A DNA stretch of 64,000 nt from Variovorax guangxiensis. GTDB taxonomy: Bacteria > Pseudomonadota > Gammaproteobacteria > Burkholderiales > Burkholderiaceae_C. Each line of letters begins with the position of its first letter. The stretch's first letter is position 1. The stretch lies in assembly GCF_003952165.1 (NCBI RefSeq), contig NZ_RXFT01000006.1, forward strand, positions 1 through 64,000. Direction: 5' to 3'. This document shows positions 53,698-64,000 of this stretch, piece after piece. The notes under the pieces were generated by a model that did not search any database, was not told the origin of the DNA, and worked only from the letters and a program-made list of their open reading frames with translations. Position numbers and translations under genes: made by a program.

Positions 53698-54237
53698 ATG
53701 AAGCAAATTGCGATCGTGATCGCGCTCTGCGTGGGCGCGTGGTACTTCTTTATCGGCGGGCGCAAGCTCGACGAGCCGATGGTGCGCGACTACTACCAGA
53801 AGGAGGCCCACGCCATCTACTCGCGCGATGCAGAGGCGCTGTGCAAGCAGCTCAGCCGCAAGGCCCGCATCGAGAGCAGGACCACGATGATGGGCAAGAC
53901 GGTCGAGCACTCCCACAACCGCGACGAGGCCTGCCAGGCGACGCGAGAAGCCTTCGAGACCTTCAGCAAGGTCGGCGAACGCATGGGCGGCATCCTCACC
54001 ATCGAGTACGAGTACAACATCGACGGCATCGAGGTGGCCCCCGACCGCAAGAGCGCCACCGTCAAGGGCACCAGCGTGCTGAAGATGGGCGAGTCGCTGC
54101 TGCAGTACAAGACCAGTTTCACCCAGCGCCTGGAGCGCGAACTCGGCCAGATGCGCCTCGTTCATGCCGACGAGGCCACGGTGATGCGCATGGGCGGCGC
54201 CGGCGCCATGAGCCAGAGCGATTTCTTCCGCAAGTAA
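53698..54237 (+). CDS. Inner-membrane or exported protein of unknown function
   Basis: 179 residues. An N-terminal hydrophobic segment (AIVIALCVGAWYFFIGG) reads as a signal anchor. The rest is soluble-looking: VRDYYQKEAHAIYSRDAEALCKQLSRKARIE resembles a nuclear-transport-factor-like or SnoaL-like periplasmic domain, with EYEYNIDGIEVAPDRKSATVKG as strands. I do not recognise the family with certainty. A 31-bp gap leads to the 54269 gene on the same strand; the pair may work together at the membrane. Confidence 0.75.
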   Translation: MKQIAIVIALCVGAWYFFIGGRKLDEPMVRDYYQKEAHAIYSRDAEALCKQLSRKARIESRTTMMGKTVEHSHNRDEACQATREAFETFSKVGERMGGILTIEYEYNIDGIEVAPDRKSATVKGTSVLKMGESLLQYKTSFTQRLERELGQMRLVHADEATVMRMGGAGAMSQSDFFRK

Positions 54238-54268
54238 GAAGAAAAGAAAAGGAAACGAGGGAGTTGCC

Positions 54269-55591
54269 ATGATCGTCGTCAAGGATGCGCTGCCGCCGCC
54301 ACCGCCTTTCTGGCGCCGGCTCAACAGCTTCTTCGCTTTTCCGTTCCAGATGCGGCCGCTGGCCTACGGCCTGCTGCTGTCGTTCTGCAGCCTGCTGTTC
54401 GACGCGATCTTCTTCCTGCCCGATGCGCTGGCGCTCTTCGTGATCGAGGTCGGCATCATGCTGGCGTCCAGCCGCTACGGCTTCAAGGTCATCGCGCTGG
54501 GCGCGCGCGGCATCCGCGACTCGGCCGACTTCGGCCGCGAGTCGAGCGACGAGTGGACCTACCTGCCCTGGAAGCTCTTCGCCATTTCCCTGGTGCAGGC
54601 CTTCCTGATCGGCTGGCTCGCCTGGTATGCGCCCATCCTCGGCACCGTGGGCCTTTTCGTCATGTCATTCACCTTCCCGGCTGCGGTGATCGTGCTGGTG
54701 CAGTCGGGCAGCTTCTTCCAGGCGATCAACCCCGGCCACGTGATGGACGCGATGCGCACCATCGGCTGGCCGTATGCGCTGCTTTGCTTCTTCCTGTTCC
54801 TGCTGAGCACCGGCGCGCAGGTGGCGTTGGCGATGGTGCTTCCGATGTTCGACGGACGCATCGTGCTGCCGATCGTCAACTTCGCCTTCATCTACTTCGG
54901 CTGGGTCATGGCGAGCCTGCTGGGCTACGTGATGTTCCAGCACCACGACGCCTTCGGCTTCGACGCCGTGCCGGGCAGCGAGCTGCCCGACGGCGCGCCG
55001 GCCGACCGCCGCACGCCCGCGCAGATCGAGGCGCAGCGCATCGACGCCGAGGTGGCGCAGTTCATCACCGAGGGCGACCTCGCCGCGGCACTGGGCACGG
55101 CCTACGAGGCGCAGCGCACCGCCGACTCCAACGACCTCGCGGCGCAGCGCCGCTACCACCGCGTGCTGGCGCTGATGCCCGAGAAAAAAGACACCATGCT
55201 CGACCAGGCGAAGCGCTTCATCCCGCTGCTGATGCGGCGCGACCTGGCCTCCGAGGCGCTGAAGGTGTTCAAGGCCTGCAAGGAGCGCGACAAGGCCTTC
55301 GCGCTCGACGATCCGGCCATGGTCATCGCCATGGCGCGCGCCGAATGGCGCAACGGCGACGCCCACTCCACGCTGGCGCTGCTGTCGGGGTTCGACAAGC
55401 GCTTCCGCGGGCACGAGGCCATTCCGCAGGCCTATGAGCTCGCGGCGCGCGCGCTGGTGCAGGGGCTTGGCCGCGCCGACATGGCGCAGCCCATCCTGAC
55501 GACGATGGAAGCGCGCTACCCCGACAGCGAGCAGACGCAGGAAGTGCGCTGGCTGCTGCGGCCGGCGGCGCCGCCGGCGCAGACGGCATAG
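54269..55591 (+). CDS. Membrane protein with TPR-like C-terminal domain
   Basis: 440 residues. Residues 1-220 hold four to six membrane segments (QMRPLAYGLLLSFCSLLFDAIFFLP, PILGTVGLFVMSFTFPAAVIVLVQ, LLCFFLFLLSTGAQVALAMVLPMF and FIYFGWVMASLLGYVMF). Residues about 245-430 form helical repeats (ALGTAYEAQRTADSNDLAAQRRYHRVLALM) like tetratricopeptide units, facing the cytosol. I know no characterised homologue. It follows the 53698 gene closely and converges on the rhomboid protease gene, which encodes a comparable membrane-plus-helical-repeat protein. Confidence 0.78.
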   Translation: MIVVKDALPPPPPFWRRLNSFFAFPFQMRPLAYGLLLSFCSLLFDAIFFLPDALALFVIEVGIMLASSRYGFKVIALGARGIRDSADFGRESSDEWTYLPWKLFAISLVQAFLIGWLAWYAPILGTVGLFVMSFTFPAAVIVLVQSGSFFQAINPGHVMDAMRTIGWPYALLCFFLFLLSTGAQVALAMVLPMFDGRIVLPIVNFAFIYFGWVMASLLGYVMFQHHDAFGFDAVPGSELPDGAPADRRTPAQIEAQRIDAEVAQFITEGDLAAALGTAYEAQRTADSNDLAAQRRYHRVLALMPEKKDTMLDQAKRFIPLLMRRDLASEALKVFKACKERDKAFALDDPAMVIAMARAEWRNGDAHSTLALLSGFDKRFRGHEAIPQAYELAARALVQGLGRADMAQPILTTMEARYPDSEQTQEVRWLLRPAAPPAQTA

Positions 55592-55603
55592 CGGCAGGCG
55601 CCC

Positions 55604-57079
55604 TCAGGCGTTCTGCAGCGCCCGCGTCACCATGTCGTTGGGCGCGAGCCGCAGCAGATGCGGCAGCAGGCCCATCGCCTTGTCGCGCAGGCCCGCGTGC
55701 AGCAGGCCGTTGGCGCAGGTCGAGAGCGTGTCGGCCAGCTCGGGATGGTCGGGCGCCGTTTTCAGCAGGATGCGGCAGAGCCGGTCGGCGTCGTCGAACT
55801 GGCGGATGCGGGCGAAGCGGCGCGCGAGCCGGGCCATGTCCTCGGGCTTGAGCCGCACGCCGGGGCGGGCCTGGTCGAGGTAGGTCTGGAAGCTCGCGTG
55901 CTGCAGCGCCAGCGTGTCCTCGTCGGTGGCGGGCAGGCGGAAGATGCGGCGCGCGGCCTGGTGGAAGTCGTCGCTCGCGGGCTGCAGCCGCGCCGTGTTG
56001 AACCAGGCGCGCAGCGTCTCGGCGTCGCCGGGGCGCAGGGCGGCGGCGGCGCGCCATTCGGCGCAGGCGCGGTCGAACTTCATCGCGGCGCCGTACTTGC
56101 GGGCCGCGGCCACGTGCTCGTCGAAGCGGTCGTCATCGTTCACCATCTCCGACTTGACGGTCTCGGGCGTCTTCACCCGGCCCAGCAGCATCGCGCCGTA
56201 CATCAACGCGGCACCGGTCAGCAGGCCGCCGAGGTGGGCCATGTAGGCGATGCCCTGGCCGCCCAGCCAGTGCTGCATCAGCTCGTTGGCGATCCAGGCC
56301 GGCAGCAGCAACAGGGCCGGCGCGGTGACGTAGTTGAAATAGAAGAACAGCTGGTAGAAGAAGCGGATGCGCCGCAGGCGGTACATCACCGCGTACATGC
56401 CCATCAGCGCCGAGACGGCACCCGAGGCGCCCAGCCCGTAGGTGCCGCCGGCATAGGCCCAGCCGGCCAGCACCGAGGCGCCGACCGCGCCCAGCAGGTA
56501 GAGCGCGAGGTAGGTGCCGCGCCCCAGCGCCAGCTCGACCGAGAAGCCGAAGAGGAACAGGAACAGCATGTTGCCCAGCAGGTGGCCGGTGCTGCCGTGC
56601 AGGAAGGCGTTGGTGATCCAGGTCCAGGGCCTGAATTCGGCATCCGTCGCGTAGCTCTGCGCCCATCGCTCGGTGAAGGGCGCGGGCAGCATCGACTCGT
56701 ACTGCTGGCGGGCGCGCTTCCACTCGTCGTACTGCGGGTTGTCGGGCTTGATGATCTCGTCGGCGCGCAGCTTCTGCAGGAACTTGCGGTCGTTCTGCAG
56801 GCCTTCGAGCAGCTGCGGATAGGCCTCTTCGTGCCGCAGCATGCGGCGGGCCAGCTTGCCGCGCCCGGGATCGGTCTTCTCTAGCCACTCGACGAAGGGC
56901 GGCAGCTCCAGCGCGGGCAGCGCGCTCTTCACGTAATAGGCGGCGGCGCGCTCCTGCCCCTTCTCTTCACTGCGCTGCGGTCCCCAGAACACGATCATGT
57001 TCACGAGGATCAGCAGCACCGTCATCCACGGCGGATTGCGCCAGCTCGGTTTGTTCTCGAGCGGGATGGCGTAGAACAC
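55604..57079 (-). CDS. Rhomboid-family intramembrane serine protease with TPR-like C-terminus
   Basis: 491 residues. The rhomboid core (about 140-300) has FLHGSTGHLLGNMLFLFLFGFSVE, the catalytic Ser in TYGLGASGAVSALMGMY and the catalytic His in YMAHLGGLLTGAAL. A long periplasmic insert precedes it (about 45-140), and a soluble helical region of about 180 residues, including AAARKYGAAMKFDRACAEW repeats, follows. It cleaves membrane proteins within the bilayer. It lies 31 bp after argH on the same strand. The substrate is unknown; the convergent 54269 gene product is one possibility to consider. Confidence 0.88.
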   Translation of the reverse strand: MFYAIPLENKPSWRNPPWMTVLLILVNMIVFWGPQRSEEKGQERAAAYYVKSALPALELPPFVEWLEKTDPGRGKLARRMLRHEEAYPQLLEGLQNDRKFLQKLRADEIIKPDNPQYDEWKRARQQYESMLPAPFTERWAQSYATDAEFRPWTWITNAFLHGSTGHLLGNMLFLFLFGFSVELALGRGTYLALYLLGAVGASVLAGWAYAGGTYGLGASGAVSALMGMYAVMYRLRRIRFFYQLFFYFNYVTAPALLLLPAWIANELMQHWLGGQGIAYMAHLGGLLTGAALMYGAMLLGRVKTPETVKSEMVNDDDRFDEHVAAARKYGAAMKFDRACAEWRAAAALRPGDAETLRAWFNTARLQPASDDFHQAARRIFRLPATDEDTLALQHASFQTYLDQARPGVRLKPEDMARLARRFARIRQFDDADRLCRILLKTAPDHPELADTLSTCANGLLHAGLRDKAMGLLPHLLRLAPNDMVTRALQNA

Positions 57080-57110
57080 GGCGCGGCCGCTGCTGCAGTT
57101 GCGGCCGCGC

Positions 57111-58508
<1,398 letters not shown>

Positions 58509-58546
58509 GGGAGCCGTCCTGGAGGCAATAATGGGTTGGTTACCCG

Positions 58547-59643
<1,097 letters not shown>

Positions 59644-59647
<4 letters not shown>

Positions 59648-60393
59648 CCCTCAAGACACTCATCGTCGACGACGAAGCCCTGGCGCGCTCGCGCATGCGC
59701 ACGCTGCTGCGCGACTGCACCTCGCCAGGCGCCGAAGTGGTGGCCGAAGCCTCGCAGGGCGCCGAGGCGCTGCAGCAGCTGGGCACGCTGGCGCTCGACC
59801 TGGTGCTGCTCGACGTGCACATGCCCGGCGTCGACGGCATCGAGGTGGCGCGCGCGCTGCGCAGCCGCTCCAACGCGCCTGCCGTGGTGTTCGTGACCGC
59901 CCACGCCGCCCATGCGGTGACGGCCTTCGACCTCGAGGCCGTCGACTACCTCACCAAGCCCGTGCGCGCCGAGCGGCTGCAGCAGGCGCTGCAGAAGGTC
60001 GAGCGCTTCCTGAAGGAGCGCCGCGCGCTGCAGCAGGCTCAGGCCGCGCCCGAGACGGTGCTGATCCAGGACCGGGGCCGTGCGGAGCGGGTGCCGCTGT
60101 CGGAGGTGCTCTACCTCAAGTCCGAATACAAGTACCTCACGGTGCGCACCGCCACGCGCAGCCACATCCTCGACGGCTCGCTCAACGAGTTCGAGGAGCG
60201 CTATCCGCAGCGCTTCCTGCGCGTGCACCGCAACGCGCTGGTCGCGCGCTCGGCGATACGCGCGCTGGAGAAATACGACGACGGCGAGGACGCCGAGGGC
60301 TGGGCCCTGCGGCTGGATTCCATTCCCGAGCCCGTGGCCGTGTCGCGCCGGCAGCTTGCGGCGGTGCGCGAGGTGCTGAAGGAAACGCGATGA
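59644..60393 (+). CDS. LytTR-family response regulator (AlgR-like)
   Basis: 249 residues. The receiver domain (about 1-120) has the acidic pair Asp9-Asp10, phosphoacceptor Asp57 in LVLLDVHMPGVDG, Thr in FVTAHAAHA and Lys in DYLTKPV. A LytTR DNA-binding domain (about 145-245) with EVLYLKSEYKYLTVRTATRS and RFLRVHRNALV follows. It should act on the signal from the upstream kinase and bind direct repeats of the LytTR type. It overlaps the AI-2E transporter gene start by four bases, so that transporter is in the same operon. Confidence 0.92.
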
Positions 60394-61643
60394 GCGACGA
60401 CAAGCCCATGGCGGCGGAAGCTGCGCCGCCGACCGAGCCGGTTGCCGAACCTCCGCAGCCGGTGGCGGCCGAGCCGGCCCCCGGGCCGGAACCTGAACCG
60501 CCTGCACCCGCCCCCGAGCCGCCCGCCCCGGCGCGCGAGCGCCTGCTGCTGCACATGCCCGTCGACGTGCGCAGCGCCTCGCTGGTGGTGCTCGCGGTAC
60601 TGGCCAGCGTGTTCGCGCTGCAGTGGGGGCAGGCCGTCTTCATTCCGCTGATGCTGAGCCTGCTGCTGACCTATGCGCTGTCGCCGCTGGTCGAGCTGCT
60701 GCATCGCTGGAAGCTGCCGCGCTGGATCGGTGCGGGGCTGATCCTCATGGGCCTCTTCGGCGGCCTGGGCTATACCGGCTATTCGCTCTCGGGCAGCGCC
60801 ACGCAGCTGCTCGACTCGCTGCCCGTGGCCGCGCAGAAGCTGGGCCAGGCCATGCGCCGCGACCGGGGCGCCAGCGCCACGCCGCTGGACAACGTGCAGC
60901 AGGCGGCGGCGCAGCTCGAGAAGGCGGCCGAGGAGAACTCGGCCCGCGTCGCTTCGCGCAAGGGCGTGGCGCGCGTCATCATCGAACGGCCCAGCTTCAA
61001 CGTGCGCGACTACCTGCTCAGCGGCACCGTCGGACTGCTCAGCGCAATGGGGCAGTTCACGCTGGTGGCCTTCCTGACCTACTTCGCGCTGTGCTCGGGC
61101 GACACCTTCAGGCGCAAGCTCATCAAGATCACCGGCTCGAGCCTGCAGAAGAAGAAGGTGACGGTGCACGTGCTGGACGACATCACGCGCAACATCGAGC
61201 GCTACCTGCTCGTGCAGATCCTGGTGAGCGCCATCGTCGGCGTGGCCACGGGCCTCGCGTTCTGGGCCGTCGGCATGGAGAACGCGGCCGTGTGGGGAAT
61301 CATCGCGGCCGTCACCAACCTCATTCCCTACATCGGTTCGGTGATCGTGCTGGCGGCCGCGGGGCTGGTGGCCTTCCTGCAGTTCAACAGCCTGCAGATG
61401 GGCATCGTGGTGGCCGGCATGTCGCTGGGCATCCACACCGTCATCGGCAACCTGCTGATGCCCTGGCTCACCAGCCGCACCAGCCGCATGAACCCGGTTG
61501 CGGTGTTCGTGGGCGTGATCTTCTGGGGCTGGCTCTGGGGCATCTGGGGCCTGCTGCTGGGCATTCCGATCACGATGGTGATCAAGTCGATCTGCGACCG
61601 GGTGGAGGACCTGCAGCCGATCGGGGAGCTGCTGGGCGAGTAG
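60390..61643 (+). CDS. AI-2E family transporter-like membrane protein
   Basis: 417 residues. A Pro/Glu/Ala-rich N-terminus (about 1-50) precedes an AI-2E domain with about eight membrane segments: AVFIPLMLSLLLTYALSPLVELL, KLPRWIGAGLILMGLFGGLGY, GTVGLLSAMGQFTLVAFLTYF, and NLIPYIGSVIVLAAAGLVAFLQ. The family covers autoinducer-2 exporters and Na+/H+ antiporters, and function is not predictable. The four-base overlap with the LytTR gene implies co-expression. In pseudomonads and many relatives the gene after algR is hemC, so this position is different. Confidence 0.85.
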   Translation: MSDDKPMAAEAAPPTEPVAEPPQPVAAEPAPGPEPEPPAPAPEPPAPARERLLLHMPVDVRSASLVVLAVLASVFALQWGQAVFIPLMLSLLLTYALSPLVELLHRWKLPRWIGAGLILMGLFGGLGYTGYSLSGSATQLLDSLPVAAQKLGQAMRRDRGASATPLDNVQQAAAQLEKAAEENSARVASRKGVARVIIERPSFNVRDYLLSGTVGLLSAMGQFTLVAFLTYFALCSGDTFRRKLIKITGSSLQKKKVTVHVLDDITRNIERYLLVQILVSAIVGVATGLAFWAVGMENAAVWGIIAAVTNLIPYIGSVIVLAAAGLVAFLQFNSLQMGIVVAGMSLGIHTVIGNLLMPWLTSRTSRMNPVAVFVGVIFWGWLWGIWGLLLGIPITMVIKSICDRVEDLQPIGELLGE

Positions 61644-61658
61644 CCCGCGCGCGCCGCG

Positions 61659-62144
61659 CTATGAGGTCGCGCTTCGCGACTTCGCAGCCCGGGCGGTCGC
61701 GGGAAGCTTCTTCACGAAGGTCGCGTCCGGATCGAGCGGCTTTCCATCGCGCGTTCGCAGCTCGATCTTCGGCACCGGCTTGCCGCTGTCGCGCTCGACG
61801 AGCACCGAGTGCGGCTCGCCCTTCGCGTACAGGTGCGCCTCGCCCCAGTGCCGCAGGCCGACCACCACGGGGAACAGGCCCTTGCCCTTGGGCGTGAGCA
61901 CGTATTCCTGGTAGGCAGTTCCGTCGGAGGCGGGTACGAGCTCGAGCACGCCTTCCTGCACCAGGTTCTTCAACCGGTCCGACAGGATGTTCCTGGCGAC
62001 GCCCAGGCTCTGCTGGAATTCGCCGAAGCGCTTCATGCCGTCGAAGGCATCGCGGATCACGAGCAGCGACCATTGGTCGCCGACGATGTCGAGCGCGCGT
62101 GCCATCGGGCATGCGTCGGCCTTGAGGCTCTTTCTTTGGGCCAT
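61659..62144 (-). CDS. HxlR-family transcriptional regulator
   Basis: 161 residues. The winged-helix HxlR domain (about 10-105) is clear: a conserved Cys12 in DACPMARALDIVGDQWSLLVIRDAFDG, FQQSLGVARNILSDRLKNLVQEGVLE and YVLTPKGKGLFPVVVGL. A basic C-terminal tail follows. HxlR proteins respond to reactive electrophiles or metabolites, often by their conserved cysteine. It is downstream of the MFS and GNAT genes on the same strand. An AT-rich palindrome 46 bp before its start (62190-62206) is a candidate operator. Confidence 0.9.
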   Translation of the reverse strand: MAQRKSLKADACPMARALDIVGDQWSLLVIRDAFDGMKRFGEFQQSLGVARNILSDRLKNLVQEGVLELVPASDGTAYQEYVLTPKGKGLFPVVVGLRHWGEAHLYAKGEPHSVLVERDSGKPVPKIELRTRDGKPLDPDATFVKKLPATARAAKSRSATS

Positions 62145-62189
62145 GGGTTTCTTTCCGAAGCGAGGCAGGTTCGGGCAACACTGCCGTTC

Positions 62190-62206
62190 GGTTTTATTTT
62201 AAAACC
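62190..62206. promoter_or_regulatory. AT-rich palindrome upstream of hxlR
   Basis: GGTTTTA (62190-62196) and its exact reverse complement TAAAACC (62200-62206) flank TTT. It lies between the MFS stop (62223) and the hxlR start (62144). AT-rich palindromes of this kind suit HxlR-type dimers, so autoregulation is likely. This is inferred from position. Confidence 0.5.
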
Positions 62207-62222
62207 CAAGCGAAAAGGCCCC

Positions 62223-63476
62223 TTATCGGGCGGCGACATGCGCCCGATGCAGCCGCGAGAAGCGCGCGATCATCAGCGGCCCCAGCAGCGCGCCCAGCCC
62301 GGCTGAACTCCATGCCGCCACCCACGCATGCGTGCTGCCGATGCCGAAGCTGCCTTGCCCCCAGTCCAGCGCGAGGCCGAACACCCAGGGGCTGAGCGCG
62401 CCCGCGCCGAAGCCCATCACCGAGCGCACCGAGAAGGCCACGCCCAGCCGGTGCGGCGCCACCACGTCGGCCAGCGCGGTCGAGTAGACCGACGAGTCCG
62501 CGATGGCCAGCAGGTTGTAGACGGCCGCTGCCGCCGCCAGCAGCCACAGCGGCCAGCTCCACATCCAGCCGAAGGCGAAGGACATGCAAAGGCTCGCGAC
62601 GGTGGCGATCATCATCACCCGCGCGCGGCCCAGCCTGTCGGAAGCCGCGCCGCCCGCGATGCTGCCGAACACGCTCACCAGATGGGCCAGTGCCGCCAGC
62701 GCGATGCCGGCGCCTTGCCACGACGAGGCCACGCCCGAAGAGGCGACCAGGTACGCCGGCAGCCATGCCCAGAGCGCCATCAGTTCCCAGCAGTGGAAGG
62801 CGTAGGCCCAGTTGCCGGCCATCGCGGGCTTGTCGCGCACCGTGGCTGCCAGGGCGTGCAGGGTGCCTTCGCGGATCGCACCGGGCGCGGGGGGCGAGGG
62901 CAGCCGCATGCGGCGCAGCGCCTGCGCCGTGAGCACCGCGCCAGCCAACGTGCAGACCGCAGCGGCCAGCGGCCCCAGCCGCCACTGATGCAGATGGCTG
63001 AACGCCGCCGCCACCGCGAGCGAGAGTGCGTAGCCCATCGACGACGATCCGATGAAGAGCCCCATCGCGCGCCCGCGCACGGCGGGCTCGGTGTTGTGCG
63101 CCAGCAGCTGCAGGCCCGGCGTGTACGAGGCGCCCGCGCACAGTCCGGCCAGGCCGTAGAGCAGCATGGCCGAGAGATGGTCGCGTGCGAAGAGCGCAAA
63201 GGCGAGCGCAGCCGCCGCACTCACCGCGCTGCCCGTGAAGAAGATGCGCTGCGGCCCGTAGCGGTCGGCCAGCAGGCCCACGGCGAACAGCGAGCTCATG
63301 TAGCCCACGTGCCAGGCGCTCTGGATCGAGCCGGCCTGCGCGGCCGTCATGTGCCAGTCGGCCATCGCGAAGGGCAGCACGCCGGAGTAGGCGGTGACGA
63401 TCATCGACTGCAGCAGCCGGCTCGCGCACAGCAGCGCCAGCCAGCCGCGCGCGGGGCCGGCGGTGTTGCCCGACAT
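62223..63476 (-). CDS. MFS transporter
   Basis: 417 residues with 12 predicted membrane segments. Start RGWLALLCASRLLQSMIVTAYSGVLPFAM, then GLLADRYGPQRIFFTGSAVS after segment 2, the MFS loop motif, and GASYTPGLQLLAHNTEPAVRGRAMGLFIGS at segments 4-5. No strong substrate signature. It starts 12 bases after the GNAT gene stop and is followed by hxlR, all leftward. The trio looks like a self-regulated resistance or efflux unit, by analogy with acetyltransferase plus MFS pairs; direction of transport is not shown. Confidence 0.87.
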   Translation of the reverse strand: MSGNTAGPARGWLALLCASRLLQSMIVTAYSGVLPFAMADWHMTAAQAGSIQSAWHVGYMSSLFAVGLLADRYGPQRIFFTGSAVSAAAALAFALFARDHLSAMLLYGLAGLCAGASYTPGLQLLAHNTEPAVRGRAMGLFIGSSSMGYALSLAVAAAFSHLHQWRLGPLAAAVCTLAGAVLTAQALRRMRLPSPPAPGAIREGTLHALAATVRDKPAMAGNWAYAFHCWELMALWAWLPAYLVASSGVASSWQGAGIALAALAHLVSVFGSIAGGAASDRLGRARVMMIATVASLCMSFAFGWMWSWPLWLLAAAAAVYNLLAIADSSVYSTALADVVAPHRLGVAFSVRSVMGFGAGALSPWVFGLALDWGQGSFGIGSTHAWVAAWSSAGLGALLGPLMIARFSRLHRAHVAAR

Positions 63477-63488
63477 GACGACGCAGCC

Positions 63489-64000
63489 TCAGCGCAGGGC
63501 GCGCTGCATCAGCACGGTGTCGACCCAGCGCCCGAACTTGAAGCCGATGTCGCGCAGCACGCCGACCTGCGCGAAGCCCAGGCTTTCATGCAGCCGCAGC
63601 GAGCCCGCGTTGGCGCTGTTGCCCACGCAGGCGACCATCTGCGTGAAGCCGGCTTCGGTGCAGCGCCGGACCACCTCGCGCAGCAGCGCCTTGCCGATGC
63701 CGTGGCCGTGCATGCCCTGCGCGACGTAGACCGAGTCTTCCACCGAGTGCCGGTAGGCCGAGCGGGCACGGTAGGCGGTGGCGTAGGCATAGCCGGCGAC
63801 CTCGCCGTCGAGCATCGCCACCAGGTAGGGCATGCCGCGCGCGAGCACGTCGGCGCGGCGCTGCTGCATCTGGTCGACGGACGGCACTTCCTCCTCGAAG
63901 GAGCACAGGTCGTGCAGCACGTAGTGGCTGTAGATGGACTGCACGGCGGCCATGTGATGCGGCATGGCGTCGAGGATTTCGACCGTGGCGGAAGCGAGCG
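63489..64000 (-). CDS. GNAT acetyltransferase, phosphinothricin acetyltransferase-like (5' end outside window)
   Basis: The gene runs off the right edge; the frame is open to base 64000 and no start can be assigned. Visible residues include ATVEILDA, then AAVQSIYSHYVLHDLCSFEEEVPS (PAT-like N-terminal region), VAGYAYATAYRARSAYRHSVEDSVYV, the acetyl-CoA loop GMHGHGIGKALLREV, and NSANAGSLRLHESLGF. The pattern fits the PAT/MddA group that acetylates phosphinothricin or methionine derivatives. It is co-directional with the MFS gene (12-bp gap). A nearby in-frame ATG at 63965 exists but cuts off the first strand of the fold. Confidence 0.87.
   Translation of the reverse strand, partial: LASATVEILDAMPHHMAAVQSIYSHYVLHDLCSFEEEVPSVDQMQQRRADVLARGMPYLVAMLDGEVAGYAYATAYRARSAYRHSVEDSVYVAQGMHGHGIGKALLREVVRRCTEAGFTQMVACVGNSANAGSLRLHESLGFAQVGVLRDIGFKFGRWVDTVLMQRALR

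Overview
The window is a GC-rich (high sixties percent by eye), densely coded chromosomal segment of a betaproteobacterium. Gene content and protein wording fit Comamonadaceae, most likely Variovorax or a close relative: many LysR, TetR and GntR regulators, several metabolite:H+ symporters, monomeric NADP isocitrate dehydrogenase, a cyanate ABC transporter with cyanase, and argH beside an AlgZ/AlgR-type pair. I see no rRNA, tRNA, CRISPR array, insertion sequence or prophage. The window opens inside an ABC sugar-binding protein gene and closes inside a GNAT acetyltransferase gene.

Layout. 0-3.4 kb: L-fucose catabolism (binding-protein tail, L-fuconate dehydratase, L-fucose dehydrogenase, mutarotase), then a small XRE-type DNA-binding protein. 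3.4-8.8 kb: L-lactate use (MHS symporter, FMN-dependent L-lactate dehydrogenase, LysR regulator, divergent L-lactate permease). 8.8-9.9 kb: a tetR gene divergent from a DUF1348 gene, with a perfect 11-bp-arm palindrome between them. 10.0-15.7 kb: a soluble PAS histidine kinase and NarL-type regulator followed by binding protein, permease, ATPase and cyanase; this is a cyanate import and detoxification unit with its own two-component system. 15.7-25.1 kb: an SDR with degraded active site, a nucleoside deoxyribosyltransferase-like protein, an alpha/beta hydrolase, DUF1161 protein, monomeric isocitrate dehydrogenase, a LysR/SDR divergent pair, an orphan ABC ATPase and an exported protein. 25.1-31.8 kb: a GntR/CynX-type MFS pair, a LysR regulator, penicillin-binding protein 1C, a small calcium-repeat lipoprotein with a strong terminator, and a LysE exporter.

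31.8-36.5 kb is the least ordinary stretch: a GFA protein, a methyltransferase gene with an internal in-frame deletion, a DUF2277 protein, an unrecognised 354-residue protein with cysteine-peptidase-like signatures, and a rightward unit of a small acidic protein, a DUF3182 ATP-grasp-like protein and an alpha/beta hydrolase. 36.5-41.7 kb: a leftward catabolic unit (LysR, EthD-like protein, MHS symporter, DUF2848 protein, amidase). 41.8-50 kb: small proteins and a 2008-residue alpha-2-macroglobulin with an intact thioester motif. 50.1-57 kb: OpgC, an SGNH hydrolase, an ECF sigma/anti-sigma pair, two proteins of unknown function and a rhomboid protease. 57.1-64 kb: argH, a LytS/LytTR two-component pair, an AI-2E family membrane protein, and a GNAT/MFS/HxlR unit.

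Most of the window is accessory catabolism: small units of transporter, enzyme and neighbouring regulator. The best leads for undescribed biology are the cyanate unit with its two-component system, the cysteine-peptidase-like orphan at 33-34 kb, the DUF3182/hydrolase unit and the amidase/DUF2848 unit. No computed search was available, so family calls rest on motifs and remembered family features.
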